A stretch of DNA of 64,000 nt. Origin: CAWEQW01 sp963811365. Its GTDB lineage: Bacteria; Actinomycetota; Actinomycetes; Propionibacteriales; Nocardioidaceae. The position numbers were made by a program, and so were the translations under genes. Of the stretch, positions 8,678 to 16,288 are shown piece by piece. The notes below the pieces were generated by a model that ran no database searches, was not told the origin of the DNA, and was given only the letters and a program-made list of their open reading frames with translations. Each line of letters starts with the position of its first letter. The first letter of the stretch is position 1. The DNA is taken from contig CAWEQW010000006.1 in assembly GCA_963811365.1 (NCBI GenBank), forward strand, positions 124,001-188,000. Direction: 5' to 3'.

Positions 8678-9496
8678 GTGGACGTCACCGAACGGGTCGG
8701 GCAGCTGGGCCGCAAGGCGGACAGCAGCGACGTGGTGGACAACCTGGTACGGGTGGGGCTGCTCTCGTACGGCGTGGTCCACCTGCTCATCGCGTGGCTG
8801 GCCCTGCGGATCGCCTTCGGGCACAGCGGCCGGTCGGCATCCAGCACGGGCGCTCTGTCCGAGCTCGCGAAGAGCGCCGTCGGCCAGGTCTCGCTGTTCG
8901 TGGTCGGCGTCGGCTTCCTCTCGCTCGTGGGCTGGCAGGCGTTCGAGGCCGCGACCGGCCACCGCCGCGAGGAGGGCGGCCGCCGGGTGGCCAAGCGTGC
9001 TGCGTCCGTCGGCAAGGTGGTCGTGTACGGCGCGCTCGCGGTGAGCGCGCTGCGGATCGCGGTCGGCGCCGGCAGCACCGGCGGAAAGACGGACCCGATG
9101 ACCGCCAGGCTGATGTCGATGCCGGGGGGCACGCTGCTCGTCGGCGCGGTAGGGGTCGCGATCCTCGCGGTGGCCGGCTTCCTGGCCCACCGCGGCTGGA
9201 CGCAGCGGTTCACCCAGGACCTCGGCCCGGGCGCCCAGAGCGGTGACCGGCGCCCCGCGATCGTGACGCTCGGCATGGTGGGCTACGTCGCCAAGGGGGT
9301 CGCCCTCGCCGTCGTCGGAGCACTGTTCCTGTGGGCGGCGCTCACCCATGACCCGCAGAAGTCCGGAGGCCTGGACCAGGCGCTGCGGAAGGTCCAGCAG
9401 GAGCCCTTCGGCGTGCCTGTGCTGGCGGTGATCGCGCTGGGCATCGCCTGCTTCGGCCTGTACTGCTTCGCGTGGGCTCGGCATCTTGAGCGCTGA
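8678..9496 (+). CDS. DUF1206 integral membrane protein
   Basis: The 272-residue protein consists of three repeats of a two-helix unit: SYGVVHLLIAWLALRIAFG near residue 30, VVVYGALAVSALRIAVG near 125, and GYVAKGVALAVVGALFLWA near 205, each followed by a second hydrophobic helix. This triple arrangement is the DUF1206 pattern. Function is unknown for the family. The GTG at 8678 was chosen because of the purine-rich stretch just upstream and because the hydrophilic N-terminus fits; the frame is open further upstream. The stop overlaps the start of the following GNAT gene. Confidence 0.82.
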   Translation: MDVTERVGQLGRKADSSDVVDNLVRVGLLSYGVVHLLIAWLALRIAFGHSGRSASSTGALSELAKSAVGQVSLFVVGVGFLSLVGWQAFEAATGHRREEGGRRVAKRAASVGKVVVYGALAVSALRIAVGAGSTGGKTDPMTARLMSMPGGTLLVGAVGVAILAVAGFLAHRGWTQRFTQDLGPGAQSGDRRPAIVTLGMVGYVAKGVALAVVGALFLWAALTHDPQKSGGLDQALRKVQQEPFGVPVLAVIALGIACFGLYCFAWARHLER

Positions 9497-10010
9497 CATC
9501 GCCTTCGAGACCGAGCGCTGCGTCGTCCGCGACTGGCGGCCGGAGGAGGCTGAGCGCGCGCTCGACCTGTACTCCCGCTGGGAGGTCGCCCGCTGGCTGG
9601 GCGCCCGGCCCCAGGCGATGGAGTCCCGCGAGCAGGCCGACCGGCTCGTCTCCCGATGGGCCGAGCTGAACGCCGAGGAGGTCGGGCGGGGCCGCTGGGC
9701 GGTGGTGCGCAAGAACGACGGCGTCGTCGCCGGGACGGTCATCCTGGTGACGATCCCGGACGGCGACGGCGAGGTCGAGGTCGGGTGGCACCTCCACCCT
9801 GACTCATGGGGTCACGGGGTGGCGACCGAGGCCGCCCGCGGCGCTCTCCGGTACGGCCGCGACCACGGCCTGGCCGACGTGCTCGCGCTGGTCCGCCCCG
9901 ACAACACGGCGTCCCTCGCGGTGTGCCGGCGGCTCGGGATGGAGCACCTCGGGCGCACCGAGCGGTACTACGACACCGCGCTCGAGCTGTACGTGGCCCG
10001 GCCCGCATGA
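9486..10010 (+). CDS. GNAT family N-acetyltransferase (RimJ/RimL-like)
   Basis: The 174-residue protein begins with a TTG at 9486 inside the end of the DUF1206 gene (11 bp overlap). It has the pattern of ribosomal-protein-type acetyltransferases: an early TERCVVRDWRPEE strand, EVEVGWHLHPDSWGHGVATEAARG covering the acetyl-CoA loop (Q/R-x-x-G/A variant), and a C-terminal NTASLAVCRRLGMEHLGR. The acceptor is unknown. Its TGA overlaps the ATG of the damaged ATP-binding gene downstream, so DUF1206, GNAT and that gene probably form one transcript. Confidence 0.85.
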   Translation: MSADIAFETERCVVRDWRPEEAERALDLYSRWEVARWLGARPQAMESREQADRLVSRWAELNAEEVGRGRWAVVRKNDGVVAGTVILVTIPDGDGEVEVGWHLHPDSWGHGVATEAARGALRYGRDHGLADVLALVRPDNTASLAVCRRLGMEHLGRTERYYDTALELYVARPA

Positions 10011-10960
10011 GCCCCCTCAACGAGCCCCGCGCTCCCCCTGTCGCCCGAGGCGCAGGCGGTCAAGGACGCCCGGCTGTGGGTCGTCGACGCGATGCACCGT
10101 CTCGGGCGCGACGAGCTGGTGGACACCGCCGAGCTCGGTGTCTCCGAGCTGGTGACCAACGCCATCCTGCACGCCGAGCCCGCCCATCCAGGTCCGGGTG
10201 CGCGGGACCCGGCGGCACCCTCGCGTCGAGGTGCTCGACCGCTCGCCGGTCCCGCCGGCGGTCAACCTCGACATGGCCGACTCGGACCACCTGCTCACCA
10301 CGTTCGGGCGCGGGCTCGGCATCATCGCGCTGTACTCGGCCGGCCTGGGGCGCGGAGGTCTCGCGCCAACGGCAAGGTGGTGTGGTTCGAGCCGACCCGG
10401 CGAGCCGCACCTGGACGGGGACCCGCCGCCCGGCCTGCTCAACGTCGAGGAGGGGCGCGAGCTCCGCAGCCGCCGCATGCGACCCGGTCCGCACCGACGA
10501 CCGTCGAGCTGCGCGGGATCCGGCCGCTGCTGTTCGCCGATTCCGCCGCTGGTACCTCGAGCTGCGCCGGGAGCTGCGGCTGCTCGCACTGGTGCACGCC
10601 GAGGACTACCCGGTCGCGCGCGACAGCTCCGTGCTCGGCCGCCAGATCGACCTCGAGCGCGACGGCTGCCTCGGGGGTCGAGAGGCTCGACGAGGCGATC
10701 AGCGAGGGGCGTGCGGCGCACGACCTGGTCTACGACGTGCCCGGCACCGCGCCCGCGACGATGGCGCGGCTGCTCGAGACCACTCGAGCGGGCCGACGCG
10801 TTCTGCCACGAGCAGCGGCTGCTGTCGCTCGCCGCTGCGCCGCAGCAGCGGGCGCTGCGCACGGTGGTACCTCGGGAGTTCGTCCGTCAGGGCGCCGGCG
10901 AGCAGCCGACCCCGGCAGGGTTCCCCGAGGTCGAGGAGGATCCCTACCGCGCGTCGAGCC
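10007..10960 (+). pseudogene. ATP-binding protein (HATPase/RsbW-like fold) with several frameshifts
   Basis: Protein-like sequence continues across all three frames. Pieces include LPLSPEAQAVKDARLW, then GVSELVTNAILHAE (the N-box of anti-sigma or histidine-kinase ATPases), then TTFGRGLGIIALYS (a G-box with FGRGLG), then ANGKVVWFEPTR, followed by a helical C-terminal part with ELRRELRLLALVHAEDYPV and LETTLERADAFC-like segments. At least five one-base shifts are needed, near 10030, 10185, 10350, 10365 and 10395, with more downstream. An intact gene would encode about 310 residues, starting at an ATG overlapping the GNAT stop. The next two genes are damaged the same way, so sequence error is more likely than gene death. 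Confidence 0.7.
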
Positions 10961-10975
10961 GTGCCCGCGGACCGC

Positions 10976-11313
10976 TCAGCCGTAGCCGAGCTCGTGCAGC
11001 CGGTCGTCGTCGATGCCGAAGTGGTGGGCGATCTCGTGCACCACCGTGACTGCACCTCCTCCACGACTCGTCCTCGCTCCGCAGATCGCCAGGATCGGGT
11101 TGCGGAAGATCGTGATCCGGTCCGGCGCGACCATCGTGTAGCCGGAGTCGCGCGAGGTCAGCGGCGTCCCGACGTAAAGCCCGAGCAGGTTCCGGTCGTG
11201 GTCGGGAGGGTCGTCCTCGACCAGCACCACGAGTTGTCGACGAGCCGCTCGAGCTCGACCGGGACGTCGTCGAGGGCCGCGCTGACCAGCTCCTCGAAGC
11301 GCTCCCGGCTCAT
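10976..11313 (-). pseudogene. Zincin-like metallopeptidase family protein, frameshifted
   Basis: The start MSRERFEELVSAALDDVP at 11313 and the end HEIAHHFGIDDDRLHELGYG, with an HExxH zinc site, mark the short actinobacterial metallopeptidase family (about 115 residues, DUF1025-like). Between them, VVVLVEDDPPDHDRNLLGLY and DRITIFRNPILAIC continue the fold in another frame. One missing base near 11232 and at least two indels around 11055-11085 are needed to restore one frame. Each segment reads well, so the breaks look like base-calling or assembly errors. Confidence 0.7.
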
Positions 11314-11406
11314 CTTGATCACGGCGCCATTGTCCCGGTCGCCAAGCGCAGGACCGCCCACCCGACACACGGCGGGTGATTTGCGGCGACCCGAGCCGTC
11401 GTGCCC

Positions 11407-11412
11407 TATGCT
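11407..11412 (+). promoter_or_regulatory. -10 box of tRNA-Glu
   Basis: TATGCT lies 47 bp before the mature tRNA-Glu 5' end and matches the actinobacterial TANNNT -10 pattern. No convincing -35 at 17 bp is seen. Confidence 0.4.
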
Positions 11413-11459
11413 GGGCCGGTCCCTGACGGCAGTCGCGCCCGACGGCCCATGGGTAACCA

Positions 11460-11532
11460 GCCCCCATCGTCTAGCGGCCTAGGACCCCGCCCTTTCACGG
11501 CGGTAGCACGGGTTCGAATCCCGTTGGGGGTG
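11460..11532 (+). tRNA. tRNA-Glu (anticodon TTC)
   Basis: The 73-nt sequence folds as a cloverleaf. The acceptor GCCCCCA pairs with TGGGGGT, with a G-T first pair. The anticodon stem CCGCC/GGCGG encloses loop CTTTCAC, giving anticodon TTC. The T arm has GGGTTCGAATCCC. CCA is not encoded. It is the first member of a Glu-Asp-Phe set that is contiguous in many actinobacteria; here Phe is 1.4 kb away. Confidence 0.97.
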
Positions 11533-11591
11533 CCGGAATGCGAGGTGGCGCCGGCGGTCCGGCCGATTCGGACGCACGGCAGGGGATGGGT

Positions 11592-11597
11592 TAGCAT
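11592..11597 (+). promoter_or_regulatory. -10 box of tRNA-Asp
   Basis: TAGCAT, 27 bp upstream of the mature tRNA-Asp 5' end, in a short AT-richer patch between the two tRNA genes. This suggests an own promoter rather than cotranscription with tRNA-Glu only. Confidence 0.45.
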
Positions 11598-11624
11598 TCC
11601 CCGCTCGAGCAAGCAGCACAGCAA

Positions 11625-11698
11625 GGCCCCGTAGCGCAGTTGGTTAGCGCGCCGCCCTGTCACGGCGGAGGCCGCGGGTTCGAGTCCCGTCGGGGTCG
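11625..11698 (+). tRNA. tRNA-Asp (anticodon GTC)
   Basis: The 74-nt cloverleaf has acceptor GGCCCCG paired with CGGGGTC, D arm TAGCGCAGTTGGTTAGCGC, anticodon loop CTGTCAC (anticodon GTC) and T arm GGGTTCGAGTCCC. CCA follows at 11699-11701, so the 3' end is genome-encoded. A hairpin terminator follows directly. Confidence 0.97.
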
Positions 11699-11704
11699 CC
11701 AACA

Positions 11705-11733
11705 GACGCCCTGGAGCACAGGTCCAGGGCGTC
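11705..11733 (+). terminator. Hairpin terminator after tRNA-Asp
   Basis: GACGCCCTGGA and TCCAGGGCGTC form a perfect 11-bp stem around a 7-nt loop, 6 nt after the tRNA. There is no clean U-run, as is common in high-GC actinobacteria. Confidence 0.8.
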
Positions 11734-11894
11734 GTTGCGTTCGCTTCGCCCTTCCGCTGTTCACGCTGGGTTAGCTGGACGCTGGACACGACGGCATGCT
11801 CCTGCGGAAGCGTCCATCATGACGGTGTACGGGACCCATCGCCCGCCCGTCGTACGCCGGGGGTGTGGCGGAGGTCACGCCACAGGCGCGGAAT

Positions 11895-11917
11895 GGTTGA
11901 ATGGTCAACAACTGTTG
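11895..11917 (+). promoter_or_regulatory. Possible operator upstream of the nitroreductase gene
   Basis: Just before the ATG at 11927 are the overlapping dyads TTGA-N4-TCAA and CAACA-AC-TGTTG (11906-11917). The TTG/CAA symmetry resembles sites bound by MarR-type regulators, but no regulator gene is adjacent. Inference only. Confidence 0.35.
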
Positions 11918-11926
11918 CATGGGGAC

Positions 11927-12528
11927 ATGACGACCCTCTCGCACTCTCCCCCGAAGCCCAGGCCCTGCTGTTCCGCGACGCCCGCACCGCCAACACGTTC
12001 ACCGACGAGCCGGTGACCGACGAGCAGGTCGCGGCGATCTACGACCTGGTGAAGTACGCCCCCACCGCGATGAACACCCAGCCGCTGCGGATCGTGCTCG
12101 TGCGGCAGGGCGAAGCCCGCGAGCGGCTCCTCAAGCACATGGCCGACGGCAACCGCGACAAGACCGCCGAGGCGCCCGCTCGTCGCCGTCCTCGCCGCCG
12201 ACACCGACTTCCACGAGCACCTGCCCCGGACGTTCCCCCACTTCCCCGGCGCCAAGGACCTCTTCGCCGACGACGCCGGCCGCGAGCAGGCCGCGCGGTT
12301 CAACGCCGCGCTCCAGGTCGGCTACTTCCTCCTCGGCGTGCGCGCCGCCGGCCTCGCCGCCGGCCCGATGGGCGGGTTCGACGCCGCCGGCGCTCGACGC
12401 GGACTTCTTCGCCGGCACGACGCTGCGCTCGCTGCTCGTGGTCAACATCGGCCGGCCCGGCCGAGAACGCCTGGTCCGACCGGCTGCCCGCGTCTCGACG
12501 CAGCGACGAGGTCGTCCGCGAGGCCTGA
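11927..12528 (+). pseudogene. Nitroreductase family protein (malonic semialdehyde reductase-like), frameshifted
   Basis: From the ATG at 11927, a nitroreductase of about 196 residues can be read across frames: ALSPEAQALLFRDARTANTF, VKYAPTAMNTQPLRIV (the FMN-binding segment of RutE/HadB-like enzymes), then LVAVLAADTDFHEHLPRTF, FNAALQVGYFLLGVRAAGLA, GPMGGFDAAA and LRSLLVVNIGRPAENAW. One-base indels near 11940, 12172, 12388, 12462 and 12488 break it. Most look like an extra or missing base in short C or G runs, which points to sequencing error. Family members reduce small carbonyl or nitro compounds with FMN and NAD(P)H. Confidence 0.75.
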
Positions 12529-12548
12529 GCGACCCTCCCTGGACCGTT

Positions 12549-12580
12549 GTGGCCGCACCCTGCATGGAGGGTGCGGCCAC
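12549..12580 (+). terminator. Hairpin terminator after nitroreductase
   Basis: GTGGCCGCACCCT pairs perfectly with AGGGTGCGGCCAC over 13 bp around a 6-nt loop, 20 bp after the nitroreductase stop. Confidence 0.85.
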
Positions 12581-12736
12581 GACGCCGATGTGAGGGGAAC
12601 GACCTCGTGTCGTCAGGTTTCCTTCAGGGTCCGGTCAGGCAGGCGTGATGTCCTTGCCGTCATCTCGGGACTCAACTCCCTGTCCGCATCTGCCGACACC
12701 CCACTGAGACCCTTCCTGGCACTGATGGAGTCCCAC

Positions 12737-13078
12737 ATGACGTCCTCCCCCTTCACCGCTGAGCACGCGGTGCCCGTCCGCACCGACCTCGTGTGGCAGC
12801 CGCACCACGACTGGCAGCCGCACTGGACCCGCGTGCAGGGCCAGCTCAGCACGGGCAAGCGCCTCGACATCGCCACGTGGAACGACTCGTTCCTCGACGG
12901 CCGCTACCGTCCGGTCGTCCGGTTCCTGTGGCTCGACGGCCGGATCATCCTCGCCCGGAAGCAGGACACCGCCGACACCATCGTCATCCCGGTCGACGCG
13001 CTCGACGGCCGGGTCATCGGCGAGGCGGTGCGTCGGCACGTCCTCGGCCTCTACACCGACGTCACCCTGGTCGACTGA
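12737..13078 (+). CDS. Hypothetical protein, 113 residues
   Basis: No family recognised. The sequence is regular and protein-like, with FLDGRYRPVVRFLWLDGRIILARKQ and IVIPVDALDGRVIGEAVRRHVLGLYTD-type segments, rich in beta strands and with no membrane or signal segment. ATG 12737 is preceded at 6 nt by GGAG; ATG 12725 is an alternative. Unlike the three genes before it, this frame is intact. It lies alone between the nitroreductase terminator and tRNA-Phe, within the stretch that separates tRNA-Phe from the tRNA-Glu/Asp pair. Confidence 0.65.
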   Translation: MTSSPFTAEHAVPVRTDLVWQPHHDWQPHWTRVQGQLSTGKRLDIATWNDSFLDGRYRPVVRFLWLDGRIILARKQDTADTIVIPVDALDGRVIGEAVRRHVLGLYTDVTLVD

Positions 13079-13096
13079 GGACTCTCCGGCTTGTTG

Positions 13097-13102
13097 TAGA
13101 GT
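13097..13102 (+). promoter_or_regulatory. -10 box of tRNA-Phe
   Basis: TAGAGT, 11 bp before the mature tRNA-Phe 5' end, in an AT-richer patch (TTGTTGTAGAGTTTG) between the upstream CDS and the tRNA. Confidence 0.5.
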
Positions 13103-13113
13103 TTGGGCCGCTT

Positions 13114-13187
13114 GGGCAGGTAGCTCAGTTGGTACGAGCGTCCGCCTGAAAAGTGGAAGGTCGGCGGTTCGACCCCGCCCCTGCCCA
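13114..13187 (+). tRNA. tRNA-Phe (anticodon GAA)
   Basis: The cloverleaf has acceptor GGGCAGG paired perfectly with CCTGCCC, D arm TAGCTCAGTTGGTACGAGC, anticodon stem TCCGC/GTGGA (one G-T pair) with loop CTGAAAA, and T arm CGGTTCGACCCCG. CCA is encoded at 13188-13190. The accessory subtilase module begins about 290 bp downstream, so this tRNA may have served as an integration site, although I see no 3' tRNA duplicate. Confidence 0.97.
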
Positions 13188-13195
13188 CCACTGAA

Positions 13196-13226
13196 GCCCC
13201 AGGTCAAACACCGTTTGACCTGGGGC
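13196..13226 (+). terminator. Strong terminator after tRNA-Phe
   Basis: A perfect 14-bp stem (GCCCCAGGTCAAAC with GTTTGACCTGGGGC) around a 3-nt loop, followed by TTTGT. This is the best intrinsic terminator in the window. Confidence 0.92.
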
Positions 13227-13480
13227 TTTGTCGCCTCCAACAACGGCCGACACCCGACGCGGCGCGCCACATCGGCGTGGGTGCCCATCAGGTGCCCTAC
13301 CGGGCAGACACCTCCGGTGTCCGCGAGCGCCCCGCGGACACTCAGGGTCACTCACGACACATGCCGATCCGCCTTCCCTGGCGCCCACGCCGACCGGCCC
13401 CAGGACTACCCGATCGGGCCGTTGTGCCGCTGACGACTCGGGGCGAGCATGAAAGGTTCAGGCCGAGTCTGGGGGACGCC
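13227..13480 (+). other. Intergenic region between the tRNA-Phe terminator and the subtilase gene
   Basis: About 250 bp with no supported gene. GC bias changes here, going into the lower-GC island downstream. No integrase gene, tRNA-end duplicate or clear promoter was recognised. Confidence 0.5.
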
Positions 13481-15010
13481 ATGCAGCCATCGTCGCGGGA
13501 ACCCGGAGTGGGCAGGAGCGGAAGCAGCCTCGACTTCGATCCACCGCCGCCACCGCCCGAGATCATGGCGCGATACGGTGCCCGCGAGCTGGATCCCGCG
13601 ACTGCCGAGCAACTTGGAGAAGTGCACCCTCGAAGCACCGTCTACGTCGCCGACAACTTGCTGGTCACTCAGGCAGGTGACCTCGAGGGCATCCTTCAGA
13701 TGCTCACGTCAGTGGCAGAACCGCTGGGACTGAGTCCGTCCCCGATGGCGGGATACGGGCCACAGCTATTCCACGAGGCAACACAGGTACGACTGGTCGC
13801 TCGCGGTGACGTGCCAACTCGACCTGCCGACACGTGGAGCGTCCTGCAATGGATCCGGGCACGGTTCGGCGCCGAAGCCGTGACGGGGGTCGGTCTGAAC
13901 CACATCATGGTCGCCAATCCACGCGTCATGGCGGTGCCGTTCCAACCGCAGGTGCGGTCGGCCGCGGATACCTCCGCGGCCTCTGCCCCGACACCCGACT
14001 ACGTCCATCAAGGCAGTGGCGGTCGACAGCCGGTTGCGTGGCTGGGTCCGCCACCCACGCGAGGTGCAGTGGCCGGTCGTCGACCAGTAGTGGCGATCCT
14101 GGACAACGGATGCGGCAGACACCCTTGGCTGGACGATGTCGTCGACAGCTACGTGACACTGGACGGCGCGCCCGTCGGCACGGGCACACCCGACTTCGAT
14201 CCGGAGACCTCCGTATCACTCGACGAGTTCGAGAGCGCCGTCGTCGGGCACGGCACCTTCATGGCAGGACTGGTGCACATGTTCTGCCCGGACGCCGACA
14301 TTCTCGACATCCGAGTTGTGGATTCCTACGGCGTCGTCGTCGAATCCACGCTCGTCCACACTCTCGCCCAGCTGCTGGAGCTCTGCCGGCGCCACTTCGC
14401 GGGTGAGCCGGGCGGTCATCCCATCGATGTCGTGGTGCTCTCGAGCGGCTATTACCACGAGACCCCGGAGGGGTCCCTCTTCGCGCCGATCTTGTCCGTG
14501 CTCTTTGAGGCCCTGGGCGAGTTGGGCGTCGTGACTGTCGCGGCGGCCGGCAACGACGGCACGTCCCGCCCCATGTTCCCGGCTGCATTCGCACCTTGGT
14601 CCGACGGCCTCGGCCCGGTTGCAGAGCCGGGGGGTGCCCCAGTCGTCAGCGTTGGTGCGCTGAATCCTGACGGGACCGACGCACTCTTCTCCAATGTTGG
14701 ACCGTGGGTGCGGGCATGGGGCCACGGGGCCTCGGTCGTCAGCACCATGCCTGGCACCTACGCACAGAGCTTGAGGCCGCCACCACGCGAGACTGCATTC
14801 GGCCGAGTCCGAGGCGGGCTTGACCCGGATGACTATCGGGCGGGTTTCGCCGTCTGGAGCGGCACCTCGTTCGCAGCCCCTGTTCTCGCCGGGCAGATGT
14901 CGAGTCGCATCCAACGGCAGCTCGCCACAGAGGCCGACCTCTACGACGCGCCATCAGCCGTGCGTCGCGCCTGGGAAGCGGTAGAGGCATGCACCGAGAT
15001 CCGTCGGTAG
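13481..15010 (+). CDS. S8 family serine protease (subtilase) without signal peptide, with an uncharacterised N-terminal domain
   Basis: The 509-residue protein has a complete subtilisin triad: D208 in VVAILDNGCG, H257 in VVGHGTFMAGLVH and S463 in SGTSFAAPVLAG, plus the oxyanion Asn near 358 in AAAGNDG. Residues 1-200 form a separate domain with a proline run (20-26), VADNLLVTQAGDLEGILQML and DTWSVLQWIRARFG; I do not recognise it. There is no signal peptide or TM segment, so it should be cytoplasmic, unusual for S8 enzymes but seen in protease-based immunity modules. Codon use is visibly less GC-biased than neighbours, suggesting transfer. A G-rich GGGGGA precedes the ATG. The 3' end overlaps the next gene by 22 bp, so the two products likely work together. 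Confidence 0.92.
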   Translation: MQPSSREPGVGRSGSSLDFDPPPPPPEIMARYGARELDPATAEQLGEVHPRSTVYVADNLLVTQAGDLEGILQMLTSVAEPLGLSPSPMAGYGPQLFHEATQVRLVARGDVPTRPADTWSVLQWIRARFGAEAVTGVGLNHIMVANPRVMAVPFQPQVRSAADTSAASAPTPDYVHQGSGGRQPVAWLGPPPTRGAVAGRRPVVAILDNGCGRHPWLDDVVDSYVTLDGAPVGTGTPDFDPETSVSLDEFESAVVGHGTFMAGLVHMFCPDADILDIRVVDSYGVVVESTLVHTLAQLLELCRRHFAGEPGGHPIDVVVLSSGYYHETPEGSLFAPILSVLFEALGELGVVTVAAAGNDGTSRPMFPAAFAPWSDGLGPVAEPGGAPVVSVGALNPDGTDALFSNVGPWVRAWGHGASVVSTMPGTYAQSLRPPPRETAFGRVRGGLDPDDYRAGFAVWSGTSFAAPVLAGQMSSRIQRQLATEADLYDAPSAVRRAWEAVEACTEIRR

Positions 15011-16086
15011 GCCGAGGCCGCGGGTCGCATCGGGCTGCGTTCCCGTCTGCCCTGCGCCAGCACTGGCTCCCGATCGTGTTCGTCGTCTTCCTGGTCGCGC
15101 CGCTGTACGTCCTCCTGGTCTCCGTTGTGGTGCGTTCAGACTTGCTGCGCTTCTGGGGCGACCCGTTCACGGCCGACCAGTTTCAAGCGCTCTTCGCATT
15201 CCTCGGAGTCGCGCTGGGCGTGATCGCCACGACATTGGGCGCGCTGCTGGCCAAGGCGAACAACGACCGCAACCTCGCGCAACGAGAGGAGAGCGAGCTG
15301 CGCATGCTTGTCCAGACGCTGGAGTCGAACAACCGACAGAAGTTGGACACCGCTATCCAGGTCCTCAACCTGATCAAGAACGAAGACCAGTACGCCGGCA
15401 AAGCAGTCACTGGCGCCGGCATCACGACGTTGGTCGTCCTCGGCTACCCAGTGATCGCGATGCGGGCCTTACAGGCAGCAATGGGCGAAGGTGTCGTAGA
15501 CAGCGCCAGTGCAGTCTGGGTCATCGACCAGGTTCTCGCCGAGAGTCTCCGGCACAGATCCGGCCCCGAGCTCGTGCTCAGCGACCCTGCACCACAGGCA
15601 GAGCCGGTTCCCAGCCGCGAAGAAGCCGCTCAGCTTCTCTACGATCATGTGGCTGTGCTGACCAAGGACGACGTACCTGGAGCTTGCGACTGGCCGCCCT
15701 GTGCCTTGGGTAAGTGGCCCCGCGAGCTGAGTCTCCAGTGCGGCTGGACACTGATGCTTGCCCTTCTTCGACTGCTCGTCTCTCGGCCCGCATCCTGGTG
15801 GACCTCCGGCGACGACACGTGGTCATGGGTAATCTTCACGCTTTACCAGATAGCGCGTGACGACTCTTCGGAGCCGATTCTGAGAGGCGAGGCCGCGATA
15901 TACGCACTGCTCCTGCTGCCAGCACTCCAAGGAGGCGCCATCAACGGGAGCGCGAACGAGGTCCTCACGGTAGACGCAATGCGCGCCGAGCTCATCGAGC
16001 ATGCCGAACCCCACCGCGTCCCGAGCAGTCACGAAATGTGGCGCCAAGTGGATGTGTGGATTCGCGATGCGCTTGCGGGTCGGTAG
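14989..16086 (+). CDS. Two-TM membrane protein with coiled coil, partner of the upstream subtilase
   Basis: No known family recognised. The 365-residue protein has a basic N-terminus, TM1 around residues 26-48 (IVFVVFLVAPLYVLLVSVVV), TM2 around 66-89 (FAFLGVALGVIATTLGALLA), then a charged predicted coiled coil (about 90-125, NNDRNLAQREESELRMLVQ). A helical cytosolic part follows, with LGYPVIAMRALQAAMG, TLMLALLRLLVSR and IYALLLLPALQGGAINGS segments reminiscent of helical repeats. The start at 14989 overlaps the subtilase stop by 22 bp; the ribosome site is poor and a later start is possible. Base composition matches the subtilase and differs from flanking genes. A membrane effector or sensor coupled to the protease is inference. 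Confidence 0.8.
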   Translation: MHRDPSVGRGRGSHRAAFPSALRQHWLPIVFVVFLVAPLYVLLVSVVVRSDLLRFWGDPFTADQFQALFAFLGVALGVIATTLGALLAKANNDRNLAQREESELRMLVQTLESNNRQKLDTAIQVLNLIKNEDQYAGKAVTGAGITTLVVLGYPVIAMRALQAAMGEGVVDSASAVWVIDQVLAESLRHRSGPELVLSDPAPQAEPVPSREEAAQLLYDHVAVLTKDDVPGACDWPPCALGKWPRELSLQCGWTLMLALLRLLVSRPASWWTSGDDTWSWVIFTLYQIARDDSSEPILRGEAAIYALLLLPALQGGAINGSANEVLTVDAMRAELIEHAEPHRVPSSHEMWRQVDVWIRDALAGR

Positions 16087-16288
16087 GACTGTTCATGCGT
16101 TCCAGCACCTTCGGGCTGCGTTGGCGATCCTCACAGTCATACCGCCGGCCTTCCAGGCCTGCCGGATCAGCCCATGAGCGGGCGTGTAGTCGTCACTCCC
16201 CGGACGGGTCGGGCACAAGGCCCCTGGCCGTCCTCTCGCTGCGGCTGGTAGGCCGATCGCAGGAGCGGTCCCGTAGTCAGGAGGAGAC
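16087..16288 (+). other. Intergenic region at the right edge of the subtilase island
   Basis: About 200 bp with no supported gene. It contains a short dyad (GGCCTTCCAGGCCTGCC) and the Shine-Dalgarno of the next gene. No copy of the tRNA-Phe 3' end was seen by eye. Confidence 0.4.

Noticed and set aside
11406..11789. Minus-strand ORF with TGLEPAASAVTGRRANQLRY-like sequence across both tRNAs
   Set aside because: This is the well-known false protein produced by reading tRNA genes antisense; the tRNAs explain the conservation.
12635..13388. Minus-strand ORFs across tRNA-Phe, one with a segment slightly like an integrase histidine box (HLMGTHADV)
   Set aside because: No other tyrosine-recombinase residues, and the frame is an antisense read of a tRNA and its flanks.
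13114..16288. attL/attR pair from integration in tRNA-Phe
   Set aside because: No repeat of the tRNA 3' end was found at the right edge of the subtilase island, and no integrase gene is present.
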